The notes below the pieces were generated by a model. That model saw only the letters and a list, made by a program, of their open reading frames with translations, did not search any database and was not told the DNA's origin. From Chloroflexota bacterium (GTDB lineage: Bacteria > Chloroflexota > Anaerolineae > Anaerolineales > Villigracilaceae), in NCBI GenBank assembly GCA_023459215.1, contig JAEWVF010000039.1, positions 82,903-146,902 of the forward strand: a stretch of 64,000 bases of DNA. The letters are read 5' to 3'. This document shows, in pieces, positions 35,027-43,962 of the stretch. The translations under genes were made by a program, and so were the position numbers. Position 1 is the stretch's first letter, and every line of letters begins with the position of its first letter.

Positions 35027-37438
35027 ATGAAAGATCGTATGGGTTGTTTGTTGGGGAGCGTGCTGTTGCTGCTCTTGCTCTGCGCCGGGGTGGCAGGTTG
35101 GTTTTTCCTGCAATCTGGCTCACAAGGGACGCGCGCTTTTGTTCAAATCAAAACGCCTGCGAGCGGTGGTCTGACTGGTGTGAACGAATCCCTGCCGCTG
35201 GTGGTTTATGCCGAAGCCAGCCGGCCTGTCCTGCGCCTGGAGGTTTACGCCGACGGCGCCCTGATTGCCGCTGCCAATGGGGATCGCCATGCGTTGAACA
35301 TCGCCCAAACCTGGGCGCCGTCCACCCCGGGCCGGCATGTGCTGTTGGCGCGCGCCTTTTTCGCCGCAGATGATTTTGCCGATTCGCAGGTTGTATTTGT
35401 CGATACGGCAGACCTGGGCAATGTGCCGGTACAAATCAATGTGGATGCCCTGCCGCGCGCGGAGGGGGTGAGCGAAGTTTTAGTTAAGGATTTGGCCGAA
35501 GCGGCCGGTACCACGCCCGAGGAAATTGCGCGTCTCAACCCGGGCCTGCCCGCCGCGCCGGAGGCGGTCATCCCTCCTGGAACCCCGCTCTCGCTCCCGC
35601 GCCGCCTGGCGCCTGCGCCAGAGGCTGCCCCGGACATCCCGCTCCCGGCCCCCGGTGCGCCCGGTTCGCCGGCTCCCTCGCCAACCAGCCCGCGTTTCGA
35701 TGGCGAAACCCACTCATGCAGCCAAATCTCCCTGCGCTGGACCAGCACAGAATTCGAGACCGGCTACCGCATCTACCGGATTGCCCCTGGCGAAGATTTG
35801 ATGAGCCTGTTGGCCACCCTGCCCGTGACCGATTCCACGTATACCGACATGGTGACAAGAGTGGGAACCTACCGCTATTTTCTTGCCCCAATCTGGCCTG
35901 GCGGCGAGGGTATTACCTCGATGATTAACATTGAAATTGGCCCCGAGTGCTCCCCGGCGGGGACAGGCGCGACAACCTCCCTGCGCTTATTGCTGCTCAA
36001 TCTGACCACCCAGGAAGCCTACAACGGGGTGTATTGCTATGTTTCGATCAATGGATCGCGCTATGAGCGCATCCCCACTGACCCCGGCCTGTTGCGCCCT
36101 ACTTCCGGCGACCTGAGCTATGACTTGCCCCTGCAATTGCCCAGTCGTGGTGTCTACTCGCTGAGTGTGCCGTCTGATGGGCTGGTGCGCCTGGATGGCG
36201 AATGTTGGGGGCGGCGCGGCGCAGAAAGCGTGCGCATTGGTCGCTTTTCGGGCAGCCACGCCAGCCCTGAATGGGATGGCCGCGATTTGACCAGCGAGGT
36301 GCTGGCGCTTGAACCGCGCGAACTGGCCTCGCTGGATGGACAGCCTGCCTCGGCGGGTGGCGCCTCCTTTTTGCGTTACCGCATCCAACCGGCTGGCTCC
36401 CGCTTCGACCTGTCAAATATCGCTCCCGGTGCGCTGCAATCCGTCTACCTGAATATCCCCGCCATCCTTGACCCGCTGGAAGGCGGCGATACGGTCATTC
36501 CTCCGCCAACCAACTTGCGGATTGTCAATGTGGCCGGTTGCGATGTTTTTCCAACCACCGACCCGAACGTCGATAGCAGTGTTTGTAACGGGCCGCTTAT
36601 TCCCATGTTGCGCTGGAATTGGCAGGGGAACACTTTTTACAACGAACCCGATGTGATAGCCTGGAGAATTAACCTTGCCATTGTTGAAGATGACCTGCGA
36701 CCTGGCTTGGTGGCTGTCCCTACCAGTTCCGTATTGGTGGTGCGCCCCCTGGGCGCAACCAGCGCTGGTCGCAGTGCGGGCTTACCCACTCTGCCATCCA
36801 ATTATGCCTGCGGTACCAATGTGCGCATTACCGTGACCACCCTGACTGCGCGCGGCGCTTCCCTGCCCAGCGAGGCCATCTTCTTCCGCCAGCCGCCCTG
36901 TCCCGACCTGGGATTGGTGCGGATTACGGTCAATGCCATCACGGTTGGGCCCAGCACCCGCACCGGTGAACTGCGCGATGACGGTGACATCTGCATCCTG
37001 TGCGCCGACCGGCGCATGGAAGTATTTGGCGATATTTTTATCGGCGTCCATGATTATGCCCCCACTTTTCGCGATGACCCCAGCCATGGCGCCGGCACCA
37101 CCTTGTTTGGCAATTGCCCGCGCGCCACGGCCTGCCTGACCCAGGGGCGTTACCAATGGCTCAGCGGGCCGCATGTTGCGCCCTGGTTGTCTGAGATGGA
37201 AGTCCAGGCATCAACCCTGGGGAGCCAGGGAGAGATTACCTTTGTAGCCGTTTTGAGCGACTACGATACTGAAAATTCACCGGAACATTATTGTGTTGCC
37301 AGCGCCAGCCTCCAGCCGCGTAGCAACGCCGAGTGGACGCGCATCAATGAAACCGTTGTTTTGCGCGGTGGTTCCAACGAGGCTTCCTGCGAAGTTGAAA
37401 TTCTGGTGCAGGGCATTCCCGGCCCCTCCGCGCCCTGA
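35027..37438 (+). CDS. Membrane-anchored extracellular multidomain protein (803 aa)
   Basis: An N-terminal signal anchor (9-28) leads to an Ig-like domain (~38-127) and a LysM-like segment around 149-192 (LAEAAGTTPEEIARLNPGLP). A Pro/Ala linker and a fibronectin-III-like domain from ~228 (CSQISLRWTSTEFETGYRIYR) follow, then a long C-terminal part of beta-rich sequence with several Cys. The LysM-like part would bind cell-wall glycan. The Ig-like segment resembles that of the lipoprotein at 37471. It lies 2 bases after the small gene at 34791. No catalytic site is seen; an envelope scaffold or sensor role is inferred. Confidence 0.75.
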   Translation: MKDRMGCLLGSVLLLLLLCAGVAGWFFLQSGSQGTRAFVQIKTPASGGLTGVNESLPLVVYAEASRPVLRLEVYADGALIAAANGDRHALNIAQTWAPSTPGRHVLLARAFFAADDFADSQVVFVDTADLGNVPVQINVDALPRAEGVSEVLVKDLAEAAGTTPEEIARLNPGLPAAPEAVIPPGTPLSLPRRLAPAPEAAPDIPLPAPGAPGSPAPSPTSPRFDGETHSCSQISLRWTSTEFETGYRIYRIAPGEDLMSLLATLPVTDSTYTDMVTRVGTYRYFLAPIWPGGEGITSMINIEIGPECSPAGTGATTSLRLLLLNLTTQEAYNGVYCYVSINGSRYERIPTDPGLLRPTSGDLSYDLPLQLPSRGVYSLSVPSDGLVRLDGECWGRRGAESVRIGRFSGSHASPEWDGRDLTSEVLALEPRELASLDGQPASAGGASFLRYRIQPAGSRFDLSNIAPGALQSVYLNIPAILDPLEGGDTVIPPPTNLRIVNVAGCDVFPTTDPNVDSSVCNGPLIPMLRWNWQGNTFYNEPDVIAWRINLAIVEDDLRPGLVAVPTSSVLVVRPLGATSAGRSAGLPTLPSNYACGTNVRITVTTLTARGASLPSEAIFFRQPPCPDLGLVRITVNAITVGPSTRTGELRDDGDICILCADRRMEVFGDIFIGVHDYAPTFRDDPSHGAGTTLFGNCPRATACLTQGRYQWLSGPHVAPWLSEMEVQASTLGSQGEITFVAVLSDYDTENSPEHYCVASASLQPRSNAEWTRINETVVLRGGSNEASCEVEILVQGIPGPSAP

Positions 37439-37470
37439 GTTGTCTTGGATTTGGAAAGGATGTCATCCCT

Positions 37471-38460
37471 ATGAAACGTTCATTTCTTTTTCTTGTTGTT
37501 TTTTGTCTGATGTTGAGCGCTTGCTCTCTGCCCGGGGCCAGTCTCTCGGCCAGCGGCGCACAGGCCTGGCTCGACCAGCCCATTCCCGGCTCGATCCTGC
37601 CCCTGGGAGCGTTTCCGCTCAAGGCGCACGCCCGCCATGTGGATGGCAGCGGCATCACCCGGATCGAGTTCCTGGTCAATGGCGTCCCGGTTGGCGCGGT
37701 GGATACAGATCCCACAGCGGCGATTGTCTACGGCGAAACCAGTTGGAATGCTTCCGCGCCGGGCGAGTATACGCTTGTAGCCCGCGCCTATGCGGGCAGT
37801 GAATCCTCCGACAGCGCCCCGGCCCTGGTTTGTGTATCGCAGGATGTCAAGGAAGCGCTCCTTTCGCAAAGCGGCGGATGTGCTGCGCCTGAAGCGCCGC
37901 TGGCCCCCGCTGCGGGCGATGCTACCGAAGAAGGCCTGCCGCCCGATAAACAGACCGAAGTCGCCGCCTTGACCGTTACCGCCACCGTCCCGGCTGCTTC
38001 AGTGCCGCCGACCGCTACTCTTACCCCCGTCCCACCTACGTTTACGCCGGTTCCGCCGACAGCCACCCGTGTTCCACCAACTGCTACCCTGGCGCTGGAT
38101 ACCAGCGCCCCAGCCGTGGATATCACCCTGGTTTCACCCCAGGCGCTCTACTACGGTGGCGGCTGCAGCGCTGAGAGCGGTATTTTAACGGTGGAAGCCT
38201 ATGTTGCTGATGACCGCGCGGTTGGCGATGTTTATCTTGTATACGGATTTGTCGGCGCGGGAACGGAAGGGATTTTCGTCGAAATGGCCTCCATTGGCGG
38301 CGGCTATTATCGCGCTATCGTCGATATTGGCGGGCAGGCCTATAACTTCTTCCAGGGCGCAAACGGCGAAATCGGGATTGCTGTCATTGGCAACGACCAG
38401 GCTGGCAACTCAGCCCAGGATACCGCTGAAAACGTACCGCTGACCTTCTGCCCCGGTTAG
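37471..38460 (+). CDS. Ig-like domain lipoprotein (329 aa)
   Basis: The signal peptide ends at lipobox MLSAC (Cys18), followed by SLPG as in the lipoprotein at 33199. An Ig-like domain (~30-125; ITRIEFLVNGVPVG, ...APGEYTLVARAY) is joined by a repetitive Pro/Thr linker (~170-208, TPVPPT-type units) to a C-terminal beta domain of ~115 residues. That domain has one Cys near its start (GGGCSAESG) and one at the end (LTFCPG), which could form a disulphide. It is the last gene of the cluster, 32 bases after the 803-residue protein and just before a terminator. Confidence 0.78.
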   Translation: MKRSFLFLVVFCLMLSACSLPGASLSASGAQAWLDQPIPGSILPLGAFPLKAHARHVDGSGITRIEFLVNGVPVGAVDTDPTAAIVYGETSWNASAPGEYTLVARAYAGSESSDSAPALVCVSQDVKEALLSQSGGCAAPEAPLAPAAGDATEEGLPPDKQTEVAALTVTATVPAASVPPTATLTPVPPTFTPVPPTATRVPPTATLALDTSAPAVDITLVSPQALYYGGGCSAESGILTVEAYVADDRAVGDVYLVYGFVGAGTEGIFVEMASIGGGYYRAIVDIGGQAYNFFQGANGEIGIAVIGNDQAGNSAQDTAENVPLTFCPG

Positions 38461-38480
38461 GAATAACGGTTTCTAAATCA

Positions 38481-38512
38481 AAAACGCCACGATCAACTCG
38501 CGGCGTTTTTTT
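38481..38512 (+). terminator. Intrinsic terminator of the envelope gene cluster
   Basis: AAAACGCC (38481-38488) pairs with GGCGTTTT (from 38502), and the T-run reaches 38512. The A-run on the left lets it also act on the - strand operon that ends at 38545. Confidence 0.8.
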
Positions 38513-38544
38513 GCGCTTGCTCTATAACCCAGGGGACAACCAAT

Positions 38545-39543
38545 CTACAGATATTTGGCCAGGCTGTCCCAGTCAAAGTCGATGTAAGGGACATCGTTCT
38601 CGATGCGCTCGCGGCGTCCGCTCAGGTAACGCGCGCACCAGGGATCATCCGGATTTTCACCAAAGCTGAAACGGATGGCTGCGAACAGGTCGATTTCGCG
38701 TAGTTTCATGAAGTGTGGCAGTTCCGCCAACCAGGACGGGTCCAACCGGTTTTCTTCACGATAGCCCTCCAGAAAAACCGGCATAAAGCGCGCCGTGTAG
38801 GCCGCCGGGTCGGCTTCGCCGTTGGAAGTGTAGAACAAAACCATGGCGATGTCATAGATGAAGTGCCCGTAAACGCAATCGTCAAAATCGAACAGGGTCA
38901 GGTTGAGTTGCTCATCGACGAAGAAGTTGCCAGGGTGGGCATCCTGGTGAATCATGCCGAAACCGTCTGTGTTTCGGGGCAGTTTGCGCAGGTGGTTCAG
39001 GGTGGCGCGATATTTTTCAAGGATGCTCGTGTCACTGGCTGGTATTTGCTTTTCAGCCGTATTGTTTTCGGGCGAGTCCCAGTCGTAGCGCTTCCAGGCC
39101 GGGTTGGAGACCAGGTAGGTTTTGGCCAGGGCGTGCATGCGGCCCAGCAATCGTCCGTAATTACGATAAACGCTGTTATTGGTTTGTGCGCGACTGATTG
39201 GCCCGCCGGGAGCATGGGCGAAGGCCGTGCACAGGAATTCTGCATCGTAGCCATCTGGGATGGCCTCGACCAGGTTTCCGTTTTCAGAAAGGATGGCGTG
39301 CGCGACCGAGGCTCCGTGCTCGGCCAGGAAGTTGATCCAGTCCACTTCACCGTGGATCAGTTCCGGTGAGCGTCGTTCGCTGTGTCCGATGCGCAGGATG
39401 AAGCGCCCATCGGGGCGTTCAAAGCGGTAGATGAAGCTTTCGAACCCATCCAGGGCGGTGATGTTCTCAGCGGCGATGTTGTAATGCCGCATGGCGGTTT
39501 TGAGTATCTCTTCGTTGAAGCGGGATGCAATTTTGGGGTCCAT
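38545..39543 (-). CDS. APH/choline kinase-family phosphotransferase
   Basis: A 332-residue protein with the aminoglycoside phosphotransferase fold. The catalytic loop is MIHQDAHPGNFF (HxDxxxxN) and the Mg-binding motif LFDFDDC follows about 18 residues later. The N-lobe has YRFERPDGRFILRIG, with the nucleotide-binding strand. Relatives phosphorylate small hydroxylated molecules such as choline, homoserine, fructosamine or antibiotics. The C-terminal part (FFxD-type YIDFDWDSL) is like the YihE/homoserine-kinase side of the family. It is the last gene of a tight minus-strand run starting at polA. Substrate unknown. Confidence 0.83.
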   Translation of the reverse strand: MDPKIASRFNEEILKTAMRHYNIAAENITALDGFESFIYRFERPDGRFILRIGHSERRSPELIHGEVDWINFLAEHGASVAHAILSENGNLVEAIPDGYDAEFLCTAFAHAPGGPISRAQTNNSVYRNYGRLLGRMHALAKTYLVSNPAWKRYDWDSPENNTAEKQIPASDTSILEKYRATLNHLRKLPRNTDGFGMIHQDAHPGNFFVDEQLNLTLFDFDDCVYGHFIYDIAMVLFYTSNGEADPAAYTARFMPVFLEGYREENRLDPSWLAELPHFMKLREIDLFAAIRFSFGENPDDPWCARYLSGRRERIENDVPYIDFDWDSLAKYL

Positions 39544-39565
39544 GGTTTATCCTGTAACAGGCAGT

Positions 39566-40996
39566 CTATGGTTCAAATCGGAAGGGCTGGATTTGTTCTG
39601 AGAAGGATTGAATCAACTCGGCATATTCCGGCCGGGAGGCCAGGTTTTCAAGTTCATAGAGGTCGTTGACCATATCGTACAACTCCCGGTCGCCGTTGAT
39701 GTATTCAACGTATTTCCATTTATCTGTGCGGATTGCCCAATAAGTGGGGATGCGGGTTGACAGCCCGGACGGGTCGTCGGCCTCGCCGTCCTTGTAATGT
39801 TCAATGAAAACATGGTCGCGCCAGTCTGTCTCCGGATTTGCCAGCAGCGGTTCGAGGCTGGTTCCATCCAGTCCGTTGGGGATGGGAATATTGGCCAGGT
39901 CGAGCAGGGTGGGGGCCAGGTCGATGTTCAGGGCAAACTTTTCTTCGTTGCGCGCGGTGTAATCTTGGCCTGGATGGTACAACGCCAATGGGATTTGGAT
40001 GCACTCCTCGTAGGGGCAGTCCTTGCCGATGATGTGGTGCTCGCCGACCGCCAGGCCGTTGTCCGAAAGGAAAACGAGAATGGTATTTTCGCGAATTTGG
40101 CGCTGATCGAGCAATTTAAGCAGTTCGCTCAAGCCTTCATCCACGCTCATCAGCGAGCGCAGCATGGCCTGGTCTGAATCCAGCGCGTATTCGTAATCAA
40201 TTTTTTTCATGGTTTGCAGCCACTCGGGCTTGTCGCTCATATCCTCTTCGATGAAGTTGGGCGGCCAGTGAGGCGTCCATTCCGCCTCGGTTTTGAAAAG
40301 GTTCTCGTGCCGCCGGGCAGCTTCGTAGGGATAGTGTGGCGAGTAGTAGCTTACGATCAGGAAAAACGGCTGTTCCTCCGCGGCTTCGATGAAGGCTTTG
40401 GCCTTGCGAGTGAAGACATCTGAACTGTAATCTTCAGCCTTCTGTCCGTAGGATTCCATCTTTCCATTGTTGTTCAGCAGGTATCCGTAGAAGAAGGAGA
40501 AATGCCCCAGGGTTTTGTCGCGATCCCAGAGAACCTGGTAATCGTCCCAGCCCGGCGGGATGTAATCCTGGGGCAGCATATCGATATTGTTGAAATATTT
40601 GCCGATCCAGCCGGTGCGATAGCCGGCCTCTTTGAACCAGACCGCTACCGTTTCTTTATCCTTCGTAAACGCCGGTGCGCCGGGGCGGTTGGTCAAAACG
40701 CCGGTATGTTGGGCAAAAAGCCCGGTGATGATGCTGGCCCGGCTCGGACAGCACAGCGGGGTGGTTGCATAGGCTTTGGTGAAATTAACACCTTTCTGAA
40801 CCACTTCCTCCTGCACGGTCGGCATGTAATCCAGGGTATGGATGGGTTGGTCATCGGTCATAATGACGATGATGTTCGGCTTTTGCGGGTTTTGGTTCCC
40901 GGCCTGTTGCCGGCATCCGCTCAGTGAAAGCCCAAAAAAGCCTGAGATGCTTGCCAATAAGGCAAGAAGCATCAGCACTCGTATAGACTTGGACAT
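39566..40996 (-). CDS. Type I sulfatase, lipoprotein
   Basis: A 476-residue exported arylsulfatase-family enzyme that would release sulfate from sulfated glycans or other esters outside the membrane. The signal peptide ends SLSGC (lipid-modified Cys28). The metal site begins IVIMTDDQ (Asp48, Asp49). The formylglycine motif is Cys82-Cys-Pro-Ser-Arg86 (CxPSR), so Cys82 is the residue to be oxidised. No maturase (FGE or anSME) gene is in the window. ATG 40996 stands behind AAAGGAT and gives a clean signal peptide; a longer ORF start at 41053 lies within the methyltransferase gene. The previous stop is 22 bases upstream. Confidence 0.9.
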   Translation of the reverse strand: MSKSIRVLMLLALLASISGFFGLSLSGCRQQAGNQNPQKPNIIVIMTDDQPIHTLDYMPTVQEEVVQKGVNFTKAYATTPLCCPSRASIITGLFAQHTGVLTNRPGAPAFTKDKETVAVWFKEAGYRTGWIGKYFNNIDMLPQDYIPPGWDDYQVLWDRDKTLGHFSFFYGYLLNNNGKMESYGQKAEDYSSDVFTRKAKAFIEAAEEQPFFLIVSYYSPHYPYEAARRHENLFKTEAEWTPHWPPNFIEEDMSDKPEWLQTMKKIDYEYALDSDQAMLRSLMSVDEGLSELLKLLDQRQIRENTILVFLSDNGLAVGEHHIIGKDCPYEECIQIPLALYHPGQDYTARNEEKFALNIDLAPTLLDLANIPIPNGLDGTSLEPLLANPETDWRDHVFIEHYKDGEADDPSGLSTRIPTYWAIRTDKWKYVEYINGDRELYDMVNDLYELENLASRPEYAELIQSFSEQIQPFRFEP

Positions 40997-41018
40997 TGTT
41001 GATCCTTTGTTCTGCTTT

Positions 41019-41648
41019 TTAGCGGCGGCCCAGCAAGGTGTAGACCCCTGCACATGCTGAAACCTGGATATAGCTCAGTTCGAGGCCTGCTTTTTCAAAG
41101 GCGGCCAGTGATTGATCGGCCAGCCAGTAGAACTCGTCATCCCAATCGCTGATTGTGCGCTTGAAATCTTCCAGGGCGGCTTGCGAAGCAAAAGAAATAT
41201 CGCCAATCACCAGTTTCCCTGCCGGGACGAGCTGGTCGCGGATAAGCCGGGCGCATATCTCGATTTTTTGCTCAAGCGGGAAATGATGGAATACGTAAGC
41301 CGATACAATCGCATCGAAGCGGCCCGCAAACAGCGGCGCGCGCAGGTCATGCAATAAAAAACGGGCCTGGGGAAGTTTCAACCGGGCTTTTGCCAGCATG
41401 GCTTCGGAAAAATCCGTGCAGGTCAGGTCACAGCCTTGCTTTGTAAAGTACAGCCCCAGGTTGCCGGTGCCCGCGCCCAAATCCAGCACAGCTTGGCCCG
41501 ATTGGACATCGCTTAATTCGACAATTTTCTGCAATACCCGCTCGTACCCAGCGAAGGGAAAAACGGATTCTTCACATACGGAGCGGTCGTAATGCTCGGC
41601 CCATGCGTCAAATTCGGATGGCGGGAACAAATCGTTGCTGGCGGGCAT
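41019..41648 (-). CDS. Class I SAM-dependent methyltransferase
   Basis: A 209-residue methyltransferase. SAM-binding motif I is VLDLGAGTGNLG (54-65), followed by the acidic strand-2 end CTDFSEAML (Asp79), and motif IV lies around FDAIVSAYVFHHFP. The N-terminus (DLFPPSEFDAWAEHYD) resembles YrrT-type small-molecule methyltransferases. It starts 5 bases after the TPR gene and is probably co-translated with it. The substrate cannot be told. Confidence 0.85.
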   Translation of the reverse strand: MPASNDLFPPSEFDAWAEHYDRSVCEESVFPFAGYERVLQKIVELSDVQSGQAVLDLGAGTGNLGLYFTKQGCDLTCTDFSEAMLAKARLKLPQARFLLHDLRAPLFAGRFDAIVSAYVFHHFPLEQKIEICARLIRDQLVPAGKLVIGDISFASQAALEDFKRTISDWDDEFYWLADQSLAAFEKAGLELSYIQVSACAGVYTLLGRR

Positions 41649-41653
41649 GCGAA

Positions 41654-43954
41654 CTACAACTGGGTTAACAGGTTGCGGTAATCCTCAGCGTTGGGCGGAT
41701 TCATGGCCAAAATCTGGGTGATGACCTCGCGCACCCCGTTTTTATCGCCTTTTTCCATCAATTGGTCGCCGATGGCATCCAGCATGGTCACCGCCTCGGA
41801 GGTACGCCCAGCCAGGTGATATTGCGCAGCCAATTCCCGGCGCAGGATGGGATGATCGTTTTCCTCGATCAGTTTTTCGATGAAGGGAATGGCCTGGGCG
41901 CTGTTCTTGTTGCCTTCCAGATATTCGAGATACGACAGCAATTCGCCGTGGGCCTGAGCGGGCTGGCCCAGGCGCAGGTTCAACTCGATGAGGTTGGAGC
42001 GGGCCGAAACATCGTCGGGGCGCAGGGTGCGGAGTTGTTCGTAAACGCGCAGGGCCTGTTTCCATTCCAGGCGCTGCATGTCGATATCGGCCATGCGCCG
42101 TAAAATCTGGACGCTCCACTGGCGGTTGGCGTTGGGCTGCTGTGCCAGGCGCAGGGCGGTGGTATAGGTTTTGCGCGCCATTTCCAACTCGGCCAGGCGA
42201 TAGTAAATATCGGCCAGGTCGAGGTATTCTGCGATGGCTTCGTCCTGCTGCCCGCGCGCAACGAGTTGCTCGATCAGACGGTTACGGGCGGCCATATCCA
42301 TCGGGGCAAGCTGGATGATTTTGCGCAGCACTTTGCTTGCCTGCGAAGCCTCGCCGCGCACACCATAGGCATTGGCCACAACCGTAAACTTGTTGATGGC
42401 ATCCTGGGTTTGTCCTTCGCGAATCAACAGGTCGCCAATCAGCATGTGCAGCGGCAGGTAGGTTGGGGCATACTTGATGGCCTGGAAGGCCTCGTCCATG
42501 GCGGAACGCAGGCGGTTGCTGCGGGCCAATTGGTTGATGTAGTTAATCGACTCGATTACGTGGCTCGATTGGGCCTGGATCAGGATTTCGGCCAGGGGCA
42601 GGATGGCGTCCGCATCGGTTTTGGGCATTTCATCGCGCAATTTGACCAAGTGCGCCCGCCAGTTGAGCCTGGCCAACATTTCCTGGACGTTGTCGCACAA
42701 TTTTTGCAAGGCGCTGTCATCCAGGTCCCGGCCAACCGACTCGATCAGCGGTTCGTATAGCTGTCGGATCATGTCCGCTTCTTCCGCTTTTACCACCGCC
42801 GAATCTGCAATTTTGAGCGCTTCCAGGTTCTCGATTGCCGCTTCCTTCAGCCGGTTCAACCCGACCAGAATCTGCCCGCTCAACAGCCGGGCGGCCAGTT
42901 CATAATCGGCGTGTTTGTTGCATTGTTGCAGGTTGCGCAGAGCGCTTTCGGAGCGGCCGCTCGCGGCTCGCAGGTATCCCAGGTCAAAATAAATCGCCGG
43001 GTGCGAAAATCCACTTTCAATGGCCTTTTCCAACTCATCGGCGGCCATCGCTTCCTGGTTCTTGGTCTGGGAGTCAATCGCCTGGCTCAGGTGCAGCAGG
43101 ATGCGGGTCTGTTCGGCCTGGGCAGATAACTGTCCCGTGCCTTTTATGATCGATTGCAGTCCGCGCCGGGTCTGGGCTTCCTCGCTGCTCTCATCGGTCA
43201 GTTGGAAGAGCGCATCCGCGAGCACATTCAGGGCTTTTTTGCGTGCTTCGCTGATGGGGTCCGGGCTGTCCTTGATTTCTTCATGCGGAGCTTCCAACTG
43301 CTTGACCTGCGCCATGCGCAGTGGCCCGGTCCCACCTTTGGGACGGCTGGGCTTGGGCAGCAGTTTCCCGGCGTTGACCATCGCCAGCGCCTGGGCGATT
43401 TCGGAATTGCCGCTTTCCAGTTGTTGGGCGTGCTTCAAAATCTCAAGCGCTTTGTCGATGTTGCCCAGGTTTTGCAGCAGGCTGGCAACCGCCAGGTATT
43501 CGGTGGCGGCCTGATGGATCTGGCCGGTTTTCTCGTGTACGAAAGCCAGCCGCGAGCGCGCCTGGATGTGCTCCGGGTTCAGTTGCACCACTCGCAGCCA
43601 GTTTTCGATGGCTTTTTCAACGTCGCGGGTTTTCAGGAAGAGTTCAGCTGCCTGGTAGGAGGCCTGGATGGCCTCTTTCAGGTTGCCCTGTCTTTCCTCG
43701 ATAAAAGCAATTTTCTCAAAAGGGGTCGGGTCTTCGGGAGTGACCTGGGCTGCGCGGATATAAACTTTGAGCGCCTCGTCAAATTTTTGGCGCTGGAACA
43801 AGGCTAATCCCAGGCTGCCCAGCGCCTTGGGATGATCGGGAAATTCTGCCAACGCCTTTTTATACGCGGTGGCGGCTTGCTCCCAGGCCTGGTCCCAGGC
43901 GGCTGAGTGGCCTTCGTTCATTGCGCGTTGAAATATATCCTCACGACCAGCCAT
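41654..43954 (-). CDS. TPR-repeat protein (766 aa)
   Basis: A soluble protein made almost wholly of helical TPR-like repeats. Clear units are found at the N-terminus (DQAWEQAATAYKKALAEFPDHPKALGSLG begins near residue 19) and again through the second half (VYEQLRTLRPDDVSARSNLI). No signal peptide, span or catalytic motif is visible. It starts 8 bases after the polA stop and is followed by the methyltransferase after 5 bases. Such proteins usually scaffold protein complexes; a specific partner cannot be named. Confidence 0.82.
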   Translation of the reverse strand: MAGREDIFQRAMNEGHSAAWDQAWEQAATAYKKALAEFPDHPKALGSLGLALFQRQKFDEALKVYIRAAQVTPEDPTPFEKIAFIEERQGNLKEAIQASYQAAELFLKTRDVEKAIENWLRVVQLNPEHIQARSRLAFVHEKTGQIHQAATEYLAVASLLQNLGNIDKALEILKHAQQLESGNSEIAQALAMVNAGKLLPKPSRPKGGTGPLRMAQVKQLEAPHEEIKDSPDPISEARKKALNVLADALFQLTDESSEEAQTRRGLQSIIKGTGQLSAQAEQTRILLHLSQAIDSQTKNQEAMAADELEKAIESGFSHPAIYFDLGYLRAASGRSESALRNLQQCNKHADYELAARLLSGQILVGLNRLKEAAIENLEALKIADSAVVKAEEADMIRQLYEPLIESVGRDLDDSALQKLCDNVQEMLARLNWRAHLVKLRDEMPKTDADAILPLAEILIQAQSSHVIESINYINQLARSNRLRSAMDEAFQAIKYAPTYLPLHMLIGDLLIREGQTQDAINKFTVVANAYGVRGEASQASKVLRKIIQLAPMDMAARNRLIEQLVARGQQDEAIAEYLDLADIYYRLAELEMARKTYTTALRLAQQPNANRQWSVQILRRMADIDMQRLEWKQALRVYEQLRTLRPDDVSARSNLIELNLRLGQPAQAHGELLSYLEYLEGNKNSAQAIPFIEKLIEENDHPILRRELAAQYHLAGRTSEAVTMLDAIGDQLMEKGDKNGVREVITQILAMNPPNAEDYRNLLTQL

Positions 43955-43962
43955 AAGTCACC